In this document: positions 49,929-59,606 of the stretch, piece after piece
Numbering within the stretch: the stretch's first letter is position 1
How the letters are laid out: each line of letters opens with the position of its first letter
Virus record (IMG/VR): IMGVR_UViG_3300028377_000005
Span: 51,648-115,647 of that record
DNA from: a virus
DNA: 64,000 bases
Strand: one strand, 5' to 3'
Position numbers and translations under genes: made by a program
Notes under the pieces: generated by a model
Database searches by the model: none
What the model was told of the DNA's origin: nothing
Seen by the model: only the letters and a program-made list of their open reading frames with translations

Positions 49929-51932
49929 TTACCTATCTAAGATTTCGATCTTGTAGATCGCAAAAGTACCTTCGGTTGCTACCGGCGTACCTGCTCTCAT
50001 GGAGATATTACAGATAACCGGATAGAAACTTGCGAAAGCACTTGCAGGGTTCGGCAAGCTCAGGTTCATCACTACGCTATAATCGGATTCTATTTCGTAA
50101 GACACCAAAGCACCCCCATTTTCCACGGGTAGTTGCCAGTGGGTGCCGCTAAAATCCGTGGGATACCACGTCGAGATATCGATGCCCGCTGCCGACACAC
50201 CATCCGCAATAGTAAGAAGGTTTTCAGCAAGAGTAGATCCACTTGTTGGATGTCCTACGACTCGAACCGCAAAGTTCGCTTTAGGGGCACCTAGATCGAA
50301 CGCCCGGAGGTACGCACGACGGTTTTCAGCGGGAGTTGACAAAGCGGTGTAATCTCGCTGAGGATTTGAACCGTCCCGTGTCGACGGATAATGACCCGTT
50401 GAATAGTCAGTATCAGGCCAAGCCAACTCACCGCCTGTGATCCCTTCCGGGACGTAGTGTGCGCTGGGGATACCCCTCACTTGGAGATCACCTACATCTA
50501 TGCCTGAGTCATCAAGAGTGGCTGCGGGATCCCATGAACTATTGCTACCATCTGGAAGCATGTTCATTTCCATAACCAGATCAAGAAAAGAATACCGTGT
50601 GTATTCGTGTACGAAATTCTCGACTTTGTGCTCGGAAGTGTCTACCGCCCCCAAAGGAGTGCCTTCCACCAAAAGCACATTGTCTCCGCTGTAGACGCTG
50701 GTATCCGATCTCCCAAACGGATCACGTACTTTTAAGTCCGGGGACGCTGTATAGACCTTTTGCTCCAGCGGGTCGGTAGGTGCTGTAGGTGCGAATGTCC
50801 CGGAACTATAGGAAGCCGACGAACTTGTCAAGATCGGATCGGGTGCGTGGTCACTATACGGGAAATCATGCGTTGGGTAATCTTGTCCCAACCACTGAAT
50901 CTGTGCTGCATCGTTTGCCAAAAACGAATTAGCAAACAGTCCGTCAACGCCCCAATCTACTGTGAAGTCGTCAAGGTTGCTGCTATAGTAAGCGATCCCA
51001 CTAAGGTAATGCGGTGTTGTCGCAATCGACGTGTCGTTAGGTACGAAACTGTATGACGTGATCGCAGGAACCGTTGTCGTGTCCGCATCATGGTAAGGGT
51101 TGTGGAGGGCGGTTTCCGACCACGTTTTATAAGGATCCCCGTCACGTGCTGCTTCGTAATCTGATACCGTCTTGAAATGGTAAAAGACCAGAGCGCCTTT
51201 AGGTCCGTCAGAGGCCCCCAGATCCACCGTAAACGAATACTTCGCCAACTGGTAGGGTGTGTAATTGAAGTCGTAAGCGTCATACACAGGATCGTCGCCA
51301 CCCCCGAGGAACGGGAAATTTGTCCGGTCATAGTCTGACAAGGCTGGGAGGCGATCGCTGAGGTCAAACAATTGTGGCAAGCCGTCCACAGTCCCGACCG
51401 TCATAGAACCTGCCGTGTAATCATTCTGCCCTACCACACGGGAAGGTGCTGCGGTAACTTCCGGGCCACCCTCATAAAAGATCACAGTAAGGTTCAGAGC
51501 ACCCACAAAAGTACCGTCAAGCTCTACAGCTAGGACGCCCCGATCAGCCGGAAACAGAGTGCCTTCGAAGGTGATGTTTTGCTGGTTGAAAAGGTCACTC
51601 GTAGGTACACCGTTCGTGGTTCCGTCCGTGTAATTAGCTACCACGGCATCCGGGGTTGTGTTGACGGCTCCAGAGTTCTTCGCGTTAGCTGTTTCGCCGA
51701 TACGGTTAGGTACGGGCGTAGGGGCCAACGAGTTGATCCCGTTGAGGTTGTGTTGGACATTATCGCCGGATAGTTGCGGTGGCGTTTCTGAATTGACGTT
51801 GATCGCATCAGTTGCAGCCGTACCACTCCCGGACCCGCCTACGTTGATAGTAAGAGATGAGCCAGTCACGGAGCCTTTTCCGGCTTGACCCGAACCTACT
51901 TTGATTTCGTCTGGACTGTCTTTTCTGGGCAT
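49929..51932 (-). CDS. Virion-block protein, 667 aa
   Basis: Begins with a Gly/Ser/Lys-rich flexible region (residues 1-45), followed by Asn/Thr-rich beta segments throughout. No Cys-based or catalytic motifs are seen. The composition and location indicate a fibre or other external structural protein; no family recognised. Confidence 0.65.
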   Translation of the reverse strand: MPRKDSPDEIKVGSGQAGKGSVTGSSLTINVGGSGSGTAATDAINVNSETPPQLSGDNVQHNLNGINSLAPTPVPNRIGETANAKNSGAVNTTPDAVVANYTDGTTNGVPTSDLFNQQNITFEGTLFPADRGVLAVELDGTFVGALNLTVIFYEGGPEVTAAPSRVVGQNDYTAGSMTVGTVDGLPQLFDLSDRLPALSDYDRTNFPFLGGGDDPVYDAYDFNYTPYQLAKYSFTVDLGASDGPKGALVFYHFKTVSDYEAARDGDPYKTWSETALHNPYHDADTTTVPAITSYSFVPNDTSIATTPHYLSGIAYYSSNLDDFTVDWGVDGLFANSFLANDAAQIQWLGQDYPTHDFPYSDHAPDPILTSSSASYSSGTFAPTAPTDPLEQKVYTASPDLKVRDPFGRSDTSVYSGDNVLLVEGTPLGAVDTSEHKVENFVHEYTRYSFLDLVMEMNMLPDGSNSSWDPAATLDDSGIDVGDLQVRGIPSAHYVPEGITGGELAWPDTDYSTGHYPSTRDGSNPQRDYTALSTPAENRRAYLRAFDLGAPKANFAVRVVGHPTSGSTLAENLLTIADGVSAAGIDISTWYPTDFSGTHWQLPVENGGALVSYEIESDYSVVMNLSLPNPASAFASFYPVICNISMRAGTPVATEGTFAIYKIEILDR

Positions 51933-51949
51933 AGCATAGCCTCAATAAA

Positions 51950-54502
51950 TCAGTAAGTAACGGGGCTACCTTTAAGTCGGTAAACCGCCGCGCAGGTCGT
52001 ATTCTTCGACGTGTCGCCGTCTTCATCTGTGAATCCAATACGGTTTTCTTCGGTGTCCGGGACGTAGTTGGCGAATACCACCAAGATATGCTCACCCGCA
52101 CGAGCAAAGTCGGTGTCCTCTTCCAACTGCGCAATGATCGGTAAAAAGCATTTATGTCCAACCACCGTTGATAGTGACTGCGCAATCGCCGAAGGGCGGT
52201 ACTCAGTCATATCCACATTAGTGTAATGATCTACTTGCAGTCCATAAACATCCGCATCTTCAGCGGGATCTTTAAGCGTAAAATGGTCCACTGGAGCCAT
52301 TGGCACCATGACGGGAAGCCTTAAAAAGCCGGTGTTCGCGTCAAAATCATCAATTGAAATATCGCCGGGCGTATTTAGTTCGTGTTCACCCCGGAAATCG
52401 CCCGATGAAGCCTGATTAATATGCACCGGGACTTGGTTCATCGGGGCCTCATAAGGAAACGGGGTTAGTTGTGCCCCCGAACCAGCGGTTCCTACATACA
52501 AATAAGGGCTCACACATACTGGCTTGATCCGAAGTTTGTGCTCTGGGTCTGTTTTCTGGAGATATTCGTAATTAACCGCTTGGATGCCCGGCGTCATGTA
52601 ATACAAGCTAACGCCCCCAACGCCTGCAGGGATAGGGCGCTTAGGAAAATACGTCACCTCTACTGTTTCATTCGCACTAGGTAGGTCTGAGGACAATTTA
52701 ATCATACGGCCAGCCGTTTCTGTATCGACGGTAGGGGGTTGAGATCCGGGGTTATCTAAAGACTCAACAGACACGACGCCTTTGGTGGTTCCGCTCGCAT
52801 CTTCAAATAGGAATTCAGGCAAAACCACCGTAGTCTTATCTTTGCTGACTACTGAAAGCGTTACAGCACCATCGGTCGTGTAATAAACCCCCACCTCACG
52901 GTGCGGCCCTTGCTCAAATCCCACCCACACATATTCCCGGACCGCCAGTCTTCCAGCCGCATCTGGGGTGAACGTCGTACCCACATAAGGGTTGAAATTA
53001 GTGGGGTTGTGGACGTTAACTTGGAAGTTAGATGCGGGTTCTGATACATGAGCACGAAGGCCACCACCCGACGGGTAACTAACCACCCATGACACCCAGA
53101 TATCTCTCGAAGAAGCTACTGAGGGATTTCCGATTGTAATGGTAGCTGACCCTGATCCCAATCCTGTAACACTGGTCACGGGCACTTCAATTTGCCCTAC
53201 ATCCTGTACAACGATCCGCACATCATTGATTACGGTCCCAGAAGGAACTTCAGCGGGGAGATTCAATGTTAGGGTATCCCCGGCAGTCCAATCAGATCCT
53301 TTCGAATATGCTTCGATATGAGTCTTAGAAATAGCACGGTCTGAGAACACCGGACAGATGCCGTCTGTATCCCTAGAGATATCATCGCCAGATGTGTCCC
53401 CATTACCACCGTGGTTGAGCGTATCTGCTTTAATGGGGCGGCTACTGGTTGAGTTTTGGCCTCCAAGTTCCCATCCTAAATGAGATTCAACCGGTGTCCA
53501 AGAGCGTAACGTCTGGTCCATAAGCATCGAGGTATTACGCTCAAGTTTATGTCCCCAATTAAACCCCTGCAAAGTAACTTGACGTCGTAGATCCAGCACG
53601 TCATCAAATACAATTTCATCCGCATACAGACCGTCTGGACGATCACTGTTTCCCGAAGATAGTGACGCCCCTCCACTTCCGTTTGTGGTGTAGTGAAAAT
53701 CCGCACTGTTGCGACGGAAAACCATGCAGAGCGGAATCGAATATACATACCCGTCTACTGTGTTGAGACTATTCTCCGGGTTTCCGTCACCGGCTACCCA
53801 CATCCCGCTATCGCCAGACGACGGCGTATAATCAAAAGCCGTATCCGACCCATTAGGCCCTTGTGCATAGGTATCTGCGTCGGTGTAACCTTCCCGGTTC
53901 CCATGATCAGTCATGCGTACCGCTTTGATGCGGTACTGGATCTGCACCCGCTTGGTGGACTCCGTGTTGATAGCCGGGTCCGGGTCAATCAAGTCGTCAT
54001 CGAGCCATTCGCCTGTTAGCGACTGAATGTTACCATGCCGGTAAATCTTATCGGCGGAGGGCTTGTTGTCCGTAGACGGGTTCGGCCCTACAAGGGAGCG
54101 CCACACTTCTAGGTAAACAAAGTCGGCTGCAATATTTCCCGATCCCGAGGGAGGGGCCGAGAGTTGGATTTCATTTTCACCCGGTGTCGACGTGTTGGAA
54201 TACTCCAGAGGAATAACCCAGCCGTTGACATTGACAACAGGCTTGTTGATCAGGTAAAATGTATTTGCATCCCCACGAAAATCGAAATCGACGTTAGCAT
54301 CTTTGTCGAAATCCCCCGTGAACCAACCCGATGGGGTCGTCTGACGAATAAGCGCAGATCTCCCGCTGTTCTGGATCTCTTGACCAAGAACAAATTCGGA
54401 GTCCAGAATTGGCTTGCCGCCCTGATACACGACGGTATCAAACCCGGTCTCGGAGGGGTCCAGATACCTTGTCAGGATGGATCCGTAATCTTTATCAGCC
54501 AT
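51950..54502 (-). CDS. Large virion protein, paralogue of the 41249 product
   Basis: 850 aa. The N-terminal 290 residues match those of the 1467-aa protein at 41249 in order and spacing (VVYQGGKPILDSEF, NVNGWVIPL, FVYLEVWRSLV, NKPSADKIYRHGN, DDLIDPDPAINTESTKRVQIQYR, GYVYSIPLCMVFRRN). The remainder is unrelated or highly diverged, beta-rich, and ends with MTEYRPSAIAQSL and strand segments. The shared part is probably the domain that attaches each protein to the virion, with different distal parts. Confidence 0.7.
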   Translation of the reverse strand: MADKDYGSILTRYLDPSETGFDTVVYQGGKPILDSEFVLGQEIQNSGRSALIRQTTPSGWFTGDFDKDANVDFDFRGDANTFYLINKPVVNVNGWVIPLEYSNTSTPGENEIQLSAPPSGSGNIAADFVYLEVWRSLVGPNPSTDNKPSADKIYRHGNIQSLTGEWLDDDLIDPDPAINTESTKRVQIQYRIKAVRMTDHGNREGYTDADTYAQGPNGSDTAFDYTPSSGDSGMWVAGDGNPENSLNTVDGYVYSIPLCMVFRRNSADFHYTTNGSGGASLSSGNSDRPDGLYADEIVFDDVLDLRRQVTLQGFNWGHKLERNTSMLMDQTLRSWTPVESHLGWELGGQNSTSSRPIKADTLNHGGNGDTSGDDISRDTDGICPVFSDRAISKTHIEAYSKGSDWTAGDTLTLNLPAEVPSGTVINDVRIVVQDVGQIEVPVTSVTGLGSGSATITIGNPSVASSRDIWVSWVVSYPSGGGLRAHVSEPASNFQVNVHNPTNFNPYVGTTFTPDAAGRLAVREYVWVGFEQGPHREVGVYYTTDGAVTLSVVSKDKTTVVLPEFLFEDASGTTKGVVSVESLDNPGSQPPTVDTETAGRMIKLSSDLPSANETVEVTYFPKRPIPAGVGGVSLYYMTPGIQAVNYEYLQKTDPEHKLRIKPVCVSPYLYVGTAGSGAQLTPFPYEAPMNQVPVHINQASSGDFRGEHELNTPGDISIDDFDANTGFLRLPVMVPMAPVDHFTLKDPAEDADVYGLQVDHYTNVDMTEYRPSAIAQSLSTVVGHKCFLPIIAQLEEDTDFARAGEHILVVFANYVPDTEENRIGFTDEDGDTSKNTTCAAVYRLKGSPVTY

Positions 54503-54529
54503 AAGGGATTCTCTTCGGGTCCGGCATCA

Positions 54530-55165
54530 TTAAAACGTGATTCGCCACTGCAGCGTGAGACGAGCCGTGGCCGGTTTATTGATCACCGGAAAGGTTAAGT
54601 AGTTCATTAGCAGGTCTTTGCCCTGCACGTCTACCGTTGCATCATACGGACCGTTTGATGGCGTAATCGGGTTGGTGATTCCCGTATCTTCATTGAGGTC
54701 GCCACCAACCAAACCCATCTCAACGATAGGACCGACCGCTTCCGATTCCGCATAGGTCGTCGTAAAGTCCACGACATTCGTGGGGAGGGTTGTGCTTGCA
54801 CCTCCAGATTCTACAAAATCTGTAGCGCTGAACGCTTTGCGTCCGATCTCGTTATAGAGCGAACGTTGTGTGTTGGTTTCAGTCGGAGGGTTCTGGAGGT
54901 CCCACCCCGTGTCACCGGAGCCTACGGCCAGCGCGAAGATACCGTGCCGAGGTTCAAGGGGGTCTTTCGCCAAGCGTGCCATAAGGAGCGAGAAGTCCTT
55001 TGTGATCACGTTGTCGATATGCCGCTCTTCCACACTACCATCTACATGTTCGAGGCGGATGAATACTTCACCCTTCGGACCCGAATAACGATCTTCGAAA
55101 AGGAACCCCATATTGATCTTAGCAAGGGACTCCTTCGCCCCGTTATATAAATCTTTGAATTTCAT
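54530..55165 (-). CDS. Virion-block protein, 211 aa
   Basis: The start at 55165 has GGTAGG directly upstream; an ATG three codons earlier is too close to it. Charged N-terminal helix, then EVFIRLEHVDGSVEERHIDN and KDFSLLMARLAKDP, and a beta C-terminus with FPVINKPATARLTLQWRI. Proteins of this size in such a position are often tail or fibre connectors; no family is certain. Confidence 0.6.
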   Translation of the reverse strand: MKFKDLYNGAKESLAKINMGFLFEDRYSGPKGEVFIRLEHVDGSVEERHIDNVITKDFSLLMARLAKDPLEPRHGIFALAVGSGDTGWDLQNPPTETNTQRSLYNEIGRKAFSATDFVESGGASTTLPTNVVDFTTTYAESEAVGPIVEMGLVGGDLNEDTGITNPITPSNGPYDATVDVQGKDLLMNYLTFPVINKPATARLTLQWRITF

Positions 55166-55230
55166 ACCTACCACTACCTTTAATTGACGTACATTCGATC
55201 GCTATTCAGAGTAGCTTACAAAAGGATTAC

Positions 55231-55695
55231 TCACGGGAGGTCATATTGCACTGAGCTTCCATCGAAATACCCAACCCGGCCCTTGATGGTTGGTCCGCGA
55301 ACCGATTGCAAAGAGGAATCGAGCAGTTGGTTCGAATAGTAAGGCTTAGTCGATCCGTCCGTTGCCACGGTTATGTGGGGCACCTTGTTTTTACTCCGCA
55401 CACTGGAGGTCTGTACCGCCACGGCTTGTCCTTTATCATCTTCGGCGAAACCTACCACCTCAAGCTGTACCTCTTTCCCTAGTGGTAGATCATAAATAGA
55501 TGCGGGGTCTGGCCTGAACGCTAGGGTCATGTGATGCATGAACTCTTTGCTGTGTACCGGGCCAACTTCACGTTCCCACCAAGAACGGAGCGTTCGCCTC
55601 GCTCTATCATCCAAAAAGACCCCGGTGTAGATCACAGTCAAACCGGACAGTCTTTGGAGGTACTCCGCAGCTACTTTCTCAGATATTTCGCCCAT
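55231..55695 (-). CDS. Second 2H phosphoesterase, inside the virion gene block
   Basis: A 154-aa protein with two HxT motifs, MHHMTLAFRP (His55/Thr57) and VPHITVAT (His107/Thr109), 52 residues apart, and a short KPYYSNQLL segment after the second, as in tRNA-ligase-type cyclic phosphodiesterases. It differs from the 18982 protein in length and motif spacing. It sits between structural genes with only short gaps, so it is probably expressed late or packaged. RNA end repair or cleavage of cyclic-oligonucleotide defence signals (as Acb1 does) are candidate roles. Confidence 0.65.
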   Translation of the reverse strand: MGEISEKVAAEYLQRLSGLTVIYTGVFLDDRARRTLRSWWEREVGPVHSKEFMHHMTLAFRPDPASIYDLPLGKEVQLEVVGFAEDDKGQAVAVQTSSVRSKNKVPHITVATDGSTKPYYSNQLLDSSLQSVRGPTIKGRVGYFDGSSVQYDLP

Positions 55696-55705
55696 TTAAC
55701 AGTCC

Positions 55706-58700
55706 TTACGGGTAAAGAATCGTGCTTGTGTAATCAACCGGGTAGTCTGTTTGCGTAACTGTATTAGCTGTGGCTATAACCGAATCCTCGTGAACGTCTC
55801 CGGGCGTGGTGGTCACACGGCTCATCGTCGTCTTCGGGTTATTGAAAGTGGCTGAACCATAGAAATCTTCCAGCACAGCGTAAGGTGCTCCAGTGGGCGC
55901 TTGATCATTCGCTGTACCCTTGTAAGTTTCCTCTTCGGTCTGGTGGACTTCGAGGGATACAGGTGATTGAATGCCTACCGTATTCGTCTGGATATCATTG
56001 AACGTGGAGGTCGGACGGTTGAAATACCCGATCCGATATCCATGCCTCGTATCCTCGTCACCTTGGTCGGGAAGCTCATATTCTTCTTCGGAAAACGGGC
56101 CTTCAAAAGTGATTTCACGGAGGCCGTCTTCATCGCACGCAAGGGAAAGCAAACCGTCGCCGCCCGCATCCTCCGCCCTGAGCATTTTGAGGCTTTCATA
56201 GAACGCCTCGTCGTTTTTGGTAAACCGGATCGTCCGATTGGCGTCGTTAAACACGAAGTCTTCATCCGTGTTAAGAACATCATTCGGATCGTTGAACGCG
56301 GACGCAAAGCCTTCTTCAGACTCCAAGTCCACCTGTTGCCCAAGAGGCACGGGAGGCGTATCCTCATTGAGCCTCGTATAGGCCCAATTGTTTTCAAGAT
56401 ACGCTTCCGTATAGGGTTTACGGTGGTAGAAAACTACCTTGAGGGTTTCCTGCTCTGAGGGTAACCCAGACCCCGTGATCCCGATCGTATTACTTTCAAA
56501 ATCGTATGTAAAGGGGTATGTTAAGGTTCCATCCTCGGACATGACCGCCAAGACATTGCGGGCATACATCTCAGTCTGTGAGAGCCTCACGAGGTTCGAT
56601 GTGGCTGATTCCACAACCACAGTCTCAGGATCCTCATCAATGATCGGTTCCGGCGATGTAATTACATTGTGCCGGTTGAGGTACGACTGATTGTTGGCTT
56701 TCTGGTTTTCGCGCTGATTGATTATGTCGTATCTGACATAATCCCACAGGACTTCCGAATATGCTTGCGGATCATTGGTACCAAACTGGACGTATCCGAG
56801 GTCTGTATTCGTGTTGAACCTATCGTTACGTCGGTCGGGAAGCTCTTCGTACTGTAGTTCGAAAACAGGCGTCGTCTGGTTATTGAGGAACACCTTGGTT
56901 GTACCCGTAGGGTCACGCCGGATACACATGTCCATAAAGGTGCCCAGCCATTCCGTATCCACGAAATCATAGTTGGAGGCGTCAAGTAAATCCCCACCCT
57001 TGTAGACTCCAACACGCCGTGTGTTGTAAACGGCTGAGTGGGCGAAAAAGAAATCCACGTCTACGTCCACTTGACCATTCAAAAAGGCCAATCGGGTCCG
57101 GGGATCTGTGCCTGTATCGTTAGGCAACGTGTTGGTATCAAAAACCGCCTGATACTGGCCGTCTACAAACACGGTGACATTGCCACCATACCTAACCACT
57201 TTGTAGTGGTGAAATTCCTCATCATCCCAATCGAATTCAAAGCCCACAGGGTTGGGACCATCAAACACGACGCTCCCTGTTTCGTCGCAAAAGACGATCT
57301 TTTTAGTGCCATCATCGAAGGGCATGAGGTAAATCTGAGCGGTGCCACCGCTATTGCCGAAAAAGACCGGCAACCGTCCATCACCTAAAGCTGTGTACTC
57401 ATCGAAACGAAGGCGGGCACCAATGATCACATCCGTGAACGCACCTTTGCCTGTGTTTTCGAACGAAGCAGAGGTGCCGACACCATCATGCTCCACACGC
57501 ATGAAATGGTCGTAGAACGATAGTTCGTCGCTATCTATGCTGTCGGACCACCCCGCACCATCAAATGCCTGTACGCCGCCGTAAGCCGCTAGGAACCGGT
57601 CCGTAGGTGTTTCATTATAGCCTTTTCCGTAACCCCGTGTTTGCAGGGAATTCGCATCGGCCTGTGCCCAAAAACCTTTGGTTAAAAGGTTTCCGGCTCC
57701 CGCATCCGTGTAGCTATACACAGCCTGCTGATCAAAGAGGGCTAGGGTCACTTCTTTTTTGTCGTCGGCGACCGTCACAAAGGCGGGCATACCTGTTGCG
57801 TAAGAATGCACCCGGAAAGAGGTCGAAAGATCGAGGATAGATTTCGACGTGAGGAACGGTTCGATCCTCGTGTGGTTGATCGCCCCACCCACATACTGTT
57901 GACCCGCGCTCTGTGTTAGGAGGTGTTCGTTGGCAAAGAGCTTTGCATAGCCTTGGTTGTCCGTGAGGTACCAAGGGTCATTCGGATCATTTTCAGGGAG
58001 GGTGTTAAACTCCGTGTCCACTGAGATACGCGCATCTTGTTCGATATCCGAGGTCGGAAGGATGGAATAGCGAACGAAATCCCAGAGCGACTTTGAACTT
58101 GTTTTGCGGCTGATACCCCCGAAAAACAAGCTGTTGTTCTCCAGAACTTCGAAAATTTCCGGGGCAATTGCAGCTTGGTTTTGGTCAAGGGAAGCTACCG
58201 GAAGGACATTGCCCCCAACCAACACATTGATTTTGCCCTTTTCGTTTTTGAACACCCGGTAAGTCTTGAGGTCTGTCCAGTCGATCTCCGGGAAAAGGGT
58301 ATACGTCCCTACGGCTCCTACTTCGCCGTCGAGATATACTTCCCATTTACCGGGTGTCGTCTGGCTTTCATCGATATCTACGATCTCGAAAATGTCCCCT
58401 TCGATAAAGACCCGTTGGCCTTCTACCAGAGGCGGTTGTTCGTTGAACTCTAGGAGATCAAGGGTTGGTGTGCCTCCCACCAGATGCTCAACAGCTTTCG
58501 TCTGGAGTCCCGCATAGGATTCCCATTTTGATTCGTCTTCCGGGTCTTTGAGGAGGCCCACGGTCTTGAAATCACCGATCTCCAAAAACCCGATGAGATG
58601 CAAGTGACTGTCGTCGGCGTATCCTGCAGCAACCCCGGTGAAGTCCCCATCCAAAGTCCACGTCTCGATTTCCATTCGGAAATTCAAGATGGATGCGTGG

Positions 58701-59566
58701 TCAAAAGTGAGGTCTATCTCCTTTCGGAAGAAAGCGGTGTTGCCCCCGATCACGTTATCCGATGTCGACACATCTTCAATGACGTAGAGACCGTTCTCTA
58801 TAGTGGCCGGTTCAAGGGCAGGCCCCTTGAACTCGAAATCTTCGGGGTTCTTGTCCCCTTCAAAGAAAACGGATGCGCTCTGGTTTTGTCGTTCGAACTG
58901 CGCCAAGGTGAGCCGGTGCTTCGGCTCGTTCATCACCATCGACGTAGGGTCATTCAGGACGGACGTGTACGGGTAGTCTAAGCCTCGGTACCTGTATTCG
59001 TATTGCTTTGGCTGTGGGCGGTTGTGAGGGCCTAGCACCGTATTGAAAGTGAACGGTGTGTAGTCCCGACGTGACCATTGGTTGAGTAAGTAGGAAGAGT
59101 TATTCAGGCCCGCCAGTTCCAGCGTAGGGTTTGGCGTATAGTGGTACGATACAGAGACTTGCGTATTAACCGCAAGCTCTTGATGGAGGATAATGATGCC
59201 TGCTGGAGCGTCGACGTGTAGTGGTGTAACCTCAGAACCGTCCACAACCACCGTCACATCGTCGACACCGGCGAGTTGGGCGTCACCGTAACCCTTGGTA
59301 ATGGGAGCGTGTTCCGTAAGAATCACGGCATTTTGGCACGCGGTTACCGGACCTTGGGATCCCATATAACCAAGAGTCACGAGGGAAAGGCCGCTGACAT
59401 TTCCCCACCACCCTTGTGTTAGTAATGAACCTGTCGCACTCCCACTACTGGTTCCACCATCACAGTTCGACTCCAGACCCGAAAGTAAGTTTCCAATTTT
59501 AACCCTCCGCCCGAGGGGGTGAGGCCGCCGTTGGGTGGTGGGGTTGGACAGTAAAATGTCTGACAT
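55706..59566 (-). CDS. Giant virion protein with lectin-like domains
   Basis: 1286 aa. A Gly/Ser-rich start (GNLLSG, then SGSATGSLLTQGWWGN) is followed by at least two concanavalin A/LamG-like segments. One is at about 270-460 (LNFRMEIETWTLDGDFTGVA, FRVFKNEKGKINVLVGG-like strand) and one at about 690-830 (YDHFMRVEHDG, ARLRFDEYTALGDGRLPVFF, VVRYGGNVTVFVDGQY). The repeated SLLTQGWWG/NLLTKGFWA pieces (about 46 and 626) suggest internal duplication. Probably a fibre or receptor-binding protein binding surface glycans. Confidence 0.65.
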   Translation of the reverse strand: MSDILLSNPTTQRRPHPLGRRVKIGNLLSGLESNCDGGTSSGSATGSLLTQGWWGNVSGLSLVTLGYMGSQGPVTACQNAVILTEHAPITKGYGDAQLAGVDDVTVVVDGSEVTPLHVDAPAGIIILHQELAVNTQVSVSYHYTPNPTLELAGLNNSSYLLNQWSRRDYTPFTFNTVLGPHNRPQPKQYEYRYRGLDYPYTSVLNDPTSMVMNEPKHRLTLAQFERQNQSASVFFEGDKNPEDFEFKGPALEPATIENGLYVIEDVSTSDNVIGGNTAFFRKEIDLTFDHASILNFRMEIETWTLDGDFTGVAAGYADDSHLHLIGFLEIGDFKTVGLLKDPEDESKWESYAGLQTKAVEHLVGGTPTLDLLEFNEQPPLVEGQRVFIEGDIFEIVDIDESQTTPGKWEVYLDGEVGAVGTYTLFPEIDWTDLKTYRVFKNEKGKINVLVGGNVLPVASLDQNQAAIAPEIFEVLENNSLFFGGISRKTSSKSLWDFVRYSILPTSDIEQDARISVDTEFNTLPENDPNDPWYLTDNQGYAKLFANEHLLTQSAGQQYVGGAINHTRIEPFLTSKSILDLSTSFRVHSYATGMPAFVTVADDKKEVTLALFDQQAVYSYTDAGAGNLLTKGFWAQADANSLQTRGYGKGYNETPTDRFLAAYGGVQAFDGAGWSDSIDSDELSFYDHFMRVEHDGVGTSASFENTGKGAFTDVIIGARLRFDEYTALGDGRLPVFFGNSGGTAQIYLMPFDDGTKKIVFCDETGSVVFDGPNPVGFEFDWDDEEFHHYKVVRYGGNVTVFVDGQYQAVFDTNTLPNDTGTDPRTRLAFLNGQVDVDVDFFFAHSAVYNTRRVGVYKGGDLLDASNYDFVDTEWLGTFMDMCIRRDPTGTTKVFLNNQTTPVFELQYEELPDRRNDRFNTNTDLGYVQFGTNDPQAYSEVLWDYVRYDIINQRENQKANNQSYLNRHNVITSPEPIIDEDPETVVVESATSNLVRLSQTEMYARNVLAVMSEDGTLTYPFTYDFESNTIGITGSGLPSEQETLKVVFYHRKPYTEAYLENNWAYTRLNEDTPPVPLGQQVDLESEEGFASAFNDPNDVLNTDEDFVFNDANRTIRFTKNDEAFYESLKMLRAEDAGGDGLLSLACDEDGLREITFEGPFSEEEYELPDQGDEDTRHGYRIGYFNRPTSTFNDIQTNTVGIQSPVSLEVHQTEEETYKGTANDQAPTGAPYAVLEDFYGSATFNNPKTTMSRVTTTPGDVHEDSVIATANTVTQTDYPVDYTSTILYP

Positions 59567-59606
59567 AATAATCTCGTAAGTTTGATTAATTTACGACGAC
59601 CACTTA

